13,242 nt of DNA, taken from assembly GCA_000997105.1 (NCBI GenBank), contig LCEJ01000020.1:1-13242 (forward strand), in the 5' to 3' direction. Origin of the DNA: Candidatus Daviesbacteria bacterium GW2011_GWA2_42_7 (GTDB lineage Bacteria; Patescibacteriota; Microgenomatia; Daviesbacterales; UBA10151). The notes beneath the pieces were generated by a model. The model saw nothing but the letters and a program-made list of their open reading frames with translations, made no database searches and had not been told where the DNA came from. Shown here one piece after another: positions 9,267 to 13,242 of this stretch (positions within the stretch are counted from its first letter, which is position 1; each line of letters starts with the position of its first letter). A program made the translations under genes and the position numbers.

Positions 9267-10742
9267 ATGATTGAAACGGCAGAATTAGTGGAAATAGAAA
9301 ATCCAAAATTAATAGAAAAGTGGGTTGACGCTCTTGAGCCACCCTTAGAAACAAGACAAGAGCTTATGGCCGGGCTAGCTCAAGGTGCATTTAAACTTGA
9401 GGATGATACAGCTCGATTTAATAACGGTTTAACACTCCCCAGTGATTTAATACCAATTATTTCTTTGTGGGCAAGGCAAGGTCCTGCAATTTTATGCTCA
9501 TATTCTCACCCCGAAGAATTTAATTTGTATACAATAATAGCCCAGTTAAATCTAGTAAAGTTAATTGACAGATTAAAAGTTAGGGGAGTCATCATTGATA
9601 GAGAAAAGGTGGCTGAGAACTGGTATGAAACAGTGCCCTTGGGGGAGAGTGTCACCCGGCCGTTAAATTTTGGAGGGATTGTGCCTTTTGATAAGCTTAA
9701 GGCTGATATTTTTGGTATTGCCGGCCATAAATTTGGCTCGGTAGCTTTAGATTTAGACAGGCATCAGGAGCTTGTGTCGCTCGCTGAAGAGAAGATCCCG
9801 GAGTTGGCTAGGGTTTTAGAGGAACGGCTTACTCTTGAACTTGACAATGCCCTGAAGGAAAAATCGCCGGGCCTAACAAGGCGGCAGCGGTTAGAGGCCC
9901 GCCAGGAGAGTATACGAAGGTTGATTACCAGGCGGCTATTTACAGTTACTGAAATGGTGGGTGAGTCTAGGTTTGCGATTAACCGGCGGCCTGGGCTTCG
10001 GGTTAACAACCTGCTTTTTGAGGTAGAGCAGAGATTTTGGGGCTATATCCTTGACGGAAGAGATGTCTACCCCCGCAAGCTACATGAGGTTACCGGTATC
10101 GATGGTAAACTATCTTTGGATAATATAGCCTTTTTTGATCTTGTGACTGAAACTCTGAGGTTATTAACAGAGGCAAGAGGAATTTCAGTGATAAAAGGCT
10201 TGGTGGGCTCAACCGGGGAGGGGTTATTCTTTGGTTGCATAGATGGGCAAAATGTAACCTTAACTGTGGATAAAGATACAGGGGATTTTTTGGTTTTAGT
10301 GACTAAAACGGGTGAAGTTAAACAGAGCATACCTGATACAGAGATGCTCCGTTTTGTCAGCCAAAACAATTTTATGCCGCTTGCAAAAGCAGAGATGTTA
10401 GCTTTAATAAGCGGGGGAGTGACTTTACATATGGGCTCAGAATACAATAACAGGGAGAAAGCTCTAGCCGCTTTAGGATTAGAAGATAGCAAATTTGCTG
10501 GGTTTAGAGACTATCTGGGAGGCTTAAGGATTGGAGCAGATTTGGAACAAGGAAGCGAGCCATTTTTGTTGGGAGGGACTAAGGGTATGCCCGCAGTATT
10601 GGCTTTTGTCCTATTCGGGAGAGATACTTTACGGCGAATGATTTTTGATCGGGTTGGCTCTGACTCTGGACCAAAGGCTATGGTAGATAGAGAGATAAGA
10701 AAGCTAGTGGCAGAAAAATTAGTTGAAGGAATAAATGATTAA
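9267..10742 (+). CDS. Hypothetical protein, first structural gene of the trpS operon
   Basis: The 491-aa protein is not recognised. It appears cytoplasmic: no signal peptide or clear membrane helix. Residues about 1-175 mix helices and strands (PAILCSYSHPEEFNLYTIIAQL; PLNFGGIVPFDKLKADIFGI). Residues 175-245 are long charged helices (SLAEEKIPELARVLEERL, TRRQRLEARQESIRRLITRR) likely to form a coiled coil. The C-terminal half contains a Gly-rich strand region (VIKGLVGSTGEGLFFGCIDG, LTVDKDTGDFLVLV) and another at GSEPFLLGGTKGMPAVL. I see no catalytic signature. The ATG has a good Shine-Dalgarno AGGAG (9256-9260, 6-nt spacing) and sits 20 nt after an intrinsic terminator. Its end overlaps the peptidase gene by 8 nt, implying translational coupling. 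A role linked to amino acids or tRNA charging is only suggested by neighbours. Confidence 0.8.
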   Translation: MIETAELVEIENPKLIEKWVDALEPPLETRQELMAGLAQGAFKLEDDTARFNNGLTLPSDLIPIISLWARQGPAILCSYSHPEEFNLYTIIAQLNLVKLIDRLKVRGVIIDREKVAENWYETVPLGESVTRPLNFGGIVPFDKLKADIFGIAGHKFGSVALDLDRHQELVSLAEEKIPELARVLEERLTLELDNALKEKSPGLTRRQRLEARQESIRRLITRRLFTVTEMVGESRFAINRRPGLRVNNLLFEVEQRFWGYILDGRDVYPRKLHEVTGIDGKLSLDNIAFFDLVTETLRLLTEARGISVIKGLVGSTGEGLFFGCIDGQNVTLTVDKDTGDFLVLVTKTGEVKQSIPDTEMLRFVSQNNFMPLAKAEMLALISGGVTLHMGSEYNNREKALAALGLEDSKFAGFRDYLGGLRIGADLEQGSEPFLLGGTKGMPAVLAFVLFGRDTLRRMIFDRVGSDSGPKAMVDREIRKLVAEKLVEGIND

Positions 10743-11823
10743 ACAAAAACGGATTATTCAAACACTAATAGATCTTGTTAAGATAGACAGCCCTTCCGGG
10801 GAAGAGAAGCTTATCTCTCAGGAGGTGGCAAAAAGGCTGAAGAAGTTGGGTGGGAAGGTAAAATTTGACAGCTATTCAAACATTATATGTAAGTTTCCTG
10901 GCAATGGTGACCCAATTTTACTGAACTGCCACTTAGATACTGTGGAGCCGGGTAGAAATATTCTACCGCAAATTAAAGGAGACAGAATTGTTTCGGACGG
11001 AACAACAATTTTGGGAGCTGACCCCAAAGCAGGTATCTCAATTATTCTAGAGGCCATAACTTCAGTTAAAGAAGATAGGGGTGTCTTGGTGCCCTTGGAA
11101 GTGGTATTTTCCCGGGAAGAAGAAAGCTCATTGGGCGGAGCCATAAATCTTGACTATAGCAGCATTAAAGCGAAGCACGGGATTGTTTTTGACGGTGATG
11201 CAGAAGTGCACAATATTTTTGTTTCATCCCCGGGATATCGCCGGATGGATTTTACCGTCACCGGCCGTTCGGCACACGCAGGAGTAGAACCAGAGAAGGG
11301 AATTTCTGCTATTGAAATTGCTACCAAGATCATCTCTTCTTTGAAACTTGGCAGAATTGACGAAGAAACGACTGCTAATATCGGCCTAATAGAAGGAGGT
11401 TCTGCGCGGAATGCAGTACCGGAGAAGGCAACTATGAAAGGGGAGCTAAGAAGCAGAGATCAGTCAAAGCTTCTAAAGATGGTTGGAGAAGTACAGCAAA
11501 TAGTGGGTGAAGTGAAGTCTCTTTATCCGGAAGCGATAATTGACTTGGATTTGACAGAGGAGTTCCAGGGATTCAAGTTAAAGCCGGACCACAAAACTAT
11601 TCAGCTGGCGTCAGAAATATTATCCTCTATGTCATTAAAGCCTGTCCTGGTTGATTCGGGGGGAGGTTCGGATGCGAATATCTTCCACCAAAAAGGGATC
11701 GAGGTGATTGTGGTAGGTACGGGAGTATGGGAGTTGCACACCACGCGCGAATATGTAGTTATACCCCAAATGGTAGAAGCGGCAAGGTTCTGTGAGAAGA
11801 TAATTCGAGCAGATATTGACTAA
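10735..11823 (+). CDS. M20 family metallopeptidase (PepT-like)
   Basis: The 362-aa protein is a two-zinc M20/M25/M40 hydrolase, probably an aminopeptidase or deacylase acting on small peptides or acylated amino acids in the cytoplasm. Metal and catalytic positions are intact: His66 and Asp68 in NCHLDT, Asp96 in GADPKAG, the glutamate pair in SREEES (128-129), an aspartate in FDGD (153 or 155), and a C-terminal His near 335 in WELHTTREY. The inserted dimerisation domain begins near residue 170 with MDFTVTGRSAHAGVEPEKG, including the active-site His181. PepT proteins usually have GADDKAG; here the second Asp is Pro, which does not affect the ligand. ATG overlaps the end of the preceding gene, with GAAGGA upstream. 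In this operon it may recycle peptides into amino acids. Confidence 0.92.
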   Translation: MIKQKRIIQTLIDLVKIDSPSGEEKLISQEVAKRLKKLGGKVKFDSYSNIICKFPGNGDPILLNCHLDTVEPGRNILPQIKGDRIVSDGTTILGADPKAGISIILEAITSVKEDRGVLVPLEVVFSREEESSLGGAINLDYSSIKAKHGIVFDGDAEVHNIFVSSPGYRRMDFTVTGRSAHAGVEPEKGISAIEIATKIISSLKLGRIDEETTANIGLIEGGSARNAVPEKATMKGELRSRDQSKLLKMVGEVQQIVGEVKSLYPEAIIDLDLTEEFQGFKLKPDHKTIQLASEILSSMSLKPVLVDSGGGSDANIFHQKGIEVIVVGTGVWELHTTREYVVIPQMVEAARFCEKIIRADID

Positions 11824-11830
11824 GAATACA

Positions 11831-12277
11831 ATGGCTAAATTTGATGAGATTGAAAATTATTTAAAACAAAAGGGGGTGGAGTATAAGGTAATTGACTTAC
11901 CTGATACTGCTGTGTCTGTGGAAGATGTGGTCAGGTTATCAGGTGGTCAGGTGAAGGAGGAGGAAATAATTAAAACCCTGATTGTTAAAACCAAAACAGG
12001 GGATTTTGTGGGGCGTATACTGCAAGGTAAAGATAGGTTAAAAAGAGAGGTTATGGATAGGTTGGCTACCAAAGAGGAAGTGTTACAGATTGCTGGAGTG
12101 GAAGTGGGTGCTGTTTGCCCAATTCTTTTAGGAATCCCTATGATTATAGATAAAAAGGTGGCTAACCTTGCCAGGGTCAATATGGGCTCCGGGGATCATC
12201 TAAAGGGCTTGGAGATAAATCTGCCTGATTTACTTAAGGTGCTGGATGACTTTAGAATAGAGGAGATATCACTATGA
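11831..12277 (+). CDS. YbaK/ProX-type aminoacyl-tRNA deacylase
   Basis: The 148-aa protein belongs to the YbaK/EbsC/ProX editing family, which hydrolyses wrongly charged tRNAs (for example Cys- or Ala-tRNA-Pro). Family features run in order: an N-terminal helix (FDEIENYLKQKGVEYKV), the conserved lysine in IIKTLIVKTKTGDFVGRIL, KDRLKREVMDRLATKEEV, the glycine-rich GVEVGAVCPILLGIPMIID, and NMGSGDHLKGLEI near the end. Which tRNA it edits cannot be told from sequence. ATG 11831 is preferred; a TTG at 11816 in the same frame would add five residues and overlap the previous gene by 8 nt. Its TGA overlaps the trpS start as ATGA, so translation is coupled with a synthetase, consistent with a tRNA quality-control role. 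Confidence 0.9.
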   Translation: MAKFDEIENYLKQKGVEYKVIDLPDTAVSVEDVVRLSGGQVKEEEIIKTLIVKTKTGDFVGRILQGKDRLKREVMDRLATKEEVLQIAGVEVGAVCPILLGIPMIIDKKVANLARVNMGSGDHLKGLEINLPDLLKVLDDFRIEEISL

Positions 12278-13242
12278 AAAGAATCTTAACAGGGGACAGG
12301 CCAACTGCTGATGCCTTTCATTTAGGAAACTATATTGGATCTTTAAAAAATAGGGTCAAGCTACAGGATGAATATGAGAGCTATATTTTTATTGCGGACC
12401 TGCACGCTTTAACTACCCACTTTGATAAAACAGCGGATTTAGAAAAGAATATCAGAGGTTTAATGCTGGGTTATTTGTCTGTGGGGCTGGATCCTAAAAA
12501 AGTAACTTTTTTCTTACAATCAAAGGTACCAGAGATTGTGGAGCTTGCTTACTTTTTGAGTGTTTTAACTTCCCGTTCAGTAATTGCTAAACAGCCAGCT
12601 TTGAAAGAAAAACTTGATTCAGGAGCTCAAGATACAGTAGGGCTGTTTTACTATCCAATTCTTATGGCAGCTGATATCTTAACTCCCCGAGCACATCTGG
12701 TGCCGGTAGGTAAAGACCAAAAATCTCATGTAGAGTTTACCCGGGACATAGCCATTAAGTTTAATCATCTCTATGGTGAAGTATTTCCCATTCCCGAACC
12801 TTTGATAGGGGAGGTGCCGACTTTGCCGGGCACAGATGGTCAGGCCAAAATGGGTAAGTCCCTAGGAAATGCCATCTTTTTGACTGATACCCCGGAAGAT
12901 GTGGAGAAAAAGGTGATGGGTATGTATACGGATCCTACCAGAATCCGGGCTACCGACCCCGGACATGTGGAAGGGAACCCGGTTTTTGTTTACCTGGATG
13001 CTTTTTCTCCCGAAAATCTCAAATCTCAAATCTCAAATCTCAAATCTCGCTATATAAAAGGTCAAGTGGGGGATATTGAGGTTAAAAAGTATCTAGCTAA
13101 AGTTTTAAATAATTTCCTGGATCCGATCAGAAAAAGACGGGCTGAGTATGAAAAACATCCTGAGCTTGTCGAACGGATCTTAAAAGAGGGGACAAAAAAA
13201 GCCCGCGCCGAGGCTCAAAAGACTCTAGTGGAAGTTAAAAGG
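12274..13242 (+). CDS. trpS: Tryptophanyl-tRNA synthetase (3' end just beyond window)
   Basis: This class I enzyme charges tRNA-Trp. The HIGH-type motif is at residues 9-20 (RPTADAFHLGNY) and the KMSKS loop at 192-196 (KMGKS). ADLHALTTHF, QSKVPEIVELAYFLS and VPVGKDQKSHVEFTRDIA are the usual TrpS segments. 323 codons are visible with no stop; typical length is about 330, so only a few residues are missing. Residues about 247-257 are encoded by five tandem AAATCTC heptamers (NLKSQISNLKS) and sit in the linker before the C-terminal helices. Residues PELVER near 297 match a REP-like repeat. AGGAG 6-8 nt upstream supports ATG 12274, which overlaps the preceding stop. Confidence 0.96.
   Translation, partial: MKRILTGDRPTADAFHLGNYIGSLKNRVKLQDEYESYIFIADLHALTTHFDKTADLEKNIRGLMLGYLSVGLDPKKVTFFLQSKVPEIVELAYFLSVLTSRSVIAKQPALKEKLDSGAQDTVGLFYYPILMAADILTPRAHLVPVGKDQKSHVEFTRDIAIKFNHLYGEVFPIPEPLIGEVPTLPGTDGQAKMGKSLGNAIFLTDTPEDVEKKVMGMYTDPTRIRATDPGHVEGNPVFVYLDAFSPENLKSQISNLKSRYIKGQVGDIEVKKYLAKVLNNFLDPIRKRRAEYEKHPELVERILKEGTKKARAEAQKTLVEVKR
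13014..13048 (+). repeat. Five tandem AAATCTC heptamers inside trpS
   Basis: Five perfect copies of the 7-nt unit AAATCTC lie in frame within trpS. Because 7 is not a multiple of 3, three units give seven codons and the copies are read in rotating frames. Gain or loss of one unit would frameshift trpS. Confidence 0.95.
13159..13176 (+). repeat. REP-like half-site inside trpS
   Basis: CCTGAGCTTGTCGAACGG matches the CTGAG...TCGAA half-palindromes in 5396-5570 and is read in frame as PELVER. It may be a repeat fragment absorbed into the coding sequence, or chance similarity in a conserved helix. Confidence 0.45.

Noticed and set aside
11816..11830. TTG start five codons upstream for the YbaK gene
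   Set aside because: No ribosome binding site, and ATG 11831 gives the usual family start; not excluded with certainty.

Overview
The window looks like a piece of a Patescibacteria (Candidate Phyla Radiation) chromosome, possibly Microgenomates-like. The grounds are the compact layout of small orphan genes, a TraD/VirD4-like ATPase with an N-terminal membrane segment, a DUF2905 protein, a stand-alone EF-Tu domain-2 protein, small GIY-YIG nucleases, an anchored cupredoxin without the usual Cys ligand, and REP-like and heptamer repeats of the kind seen in such genomes. TGA is used as a stop. The lineage is inferred from gene content; no rRNA is present.

Layout. 1-594 is the end of thioredoxin reductase. 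631-3314 is a two-gene unit: an orphan protein and a membrane-anchored translocase-type ATPase. 3391-3959 holds a DUF2905 protein, a tRNA-Ile with anticodon UAU, and an EF-Tu domain-2-like protein whose Shine-Dalgarno abuts the tRNA CCA. 3963-5377 has a Xer-type recombinase, a shortened FtsB/DivIC-like protein and a GIY-YIG nuclease. 5396-6690 is the most unusual stretch: REP-like palindromes, an initiator tRNA-fMet split by a 237-nt group I intron in its anticodon loop, an HTH plus LAGLIDADG-like protein, and an inverted copy of the 3' end of the same tRNA. 6695-8579 has a Nudix hydrolase, an unknown protein, a cupredoxin, an elongator tRNA-Met followed by a long structured hairpin and a terminator, and a second GIY-YIG protein. 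8673-9050 is an orphan gene with a near-consensus promoter.

9047-13242 is an operon of four genes: an orphan 491-aa protein, an M20 metallopeptidase, a YbaK-type tRNA deacylase and TrpS, which runs off the window end. Ahead of it lies a leader of about 185 nt that looks like a transcription attenuator. It has a strong promoter, an 18-codon leader peptide containing Arg-Trp-His-Cys-Tyr-Phe-Arg, a nested hairpin, an A-rich spacer, an intrinsic terminator, and a perfect 7-bp alternative pairing that would break both hairpins.

A theme across the window is promoter geometry. Several stand-alone genes have a -10 hexamer ending only 6 to 8 nt before the start codon, which predicts leaderless mRNAs. 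Genes inside operons instead carry Shine-Dalgarno sequences. The strongest candidates for something undescribed are the intron-split initiator tRNA with its neighbouring nuclease-like gene, and the attenuator-like leader of the trpS operon. Both rest on base pairing read by eye and have not been tested.
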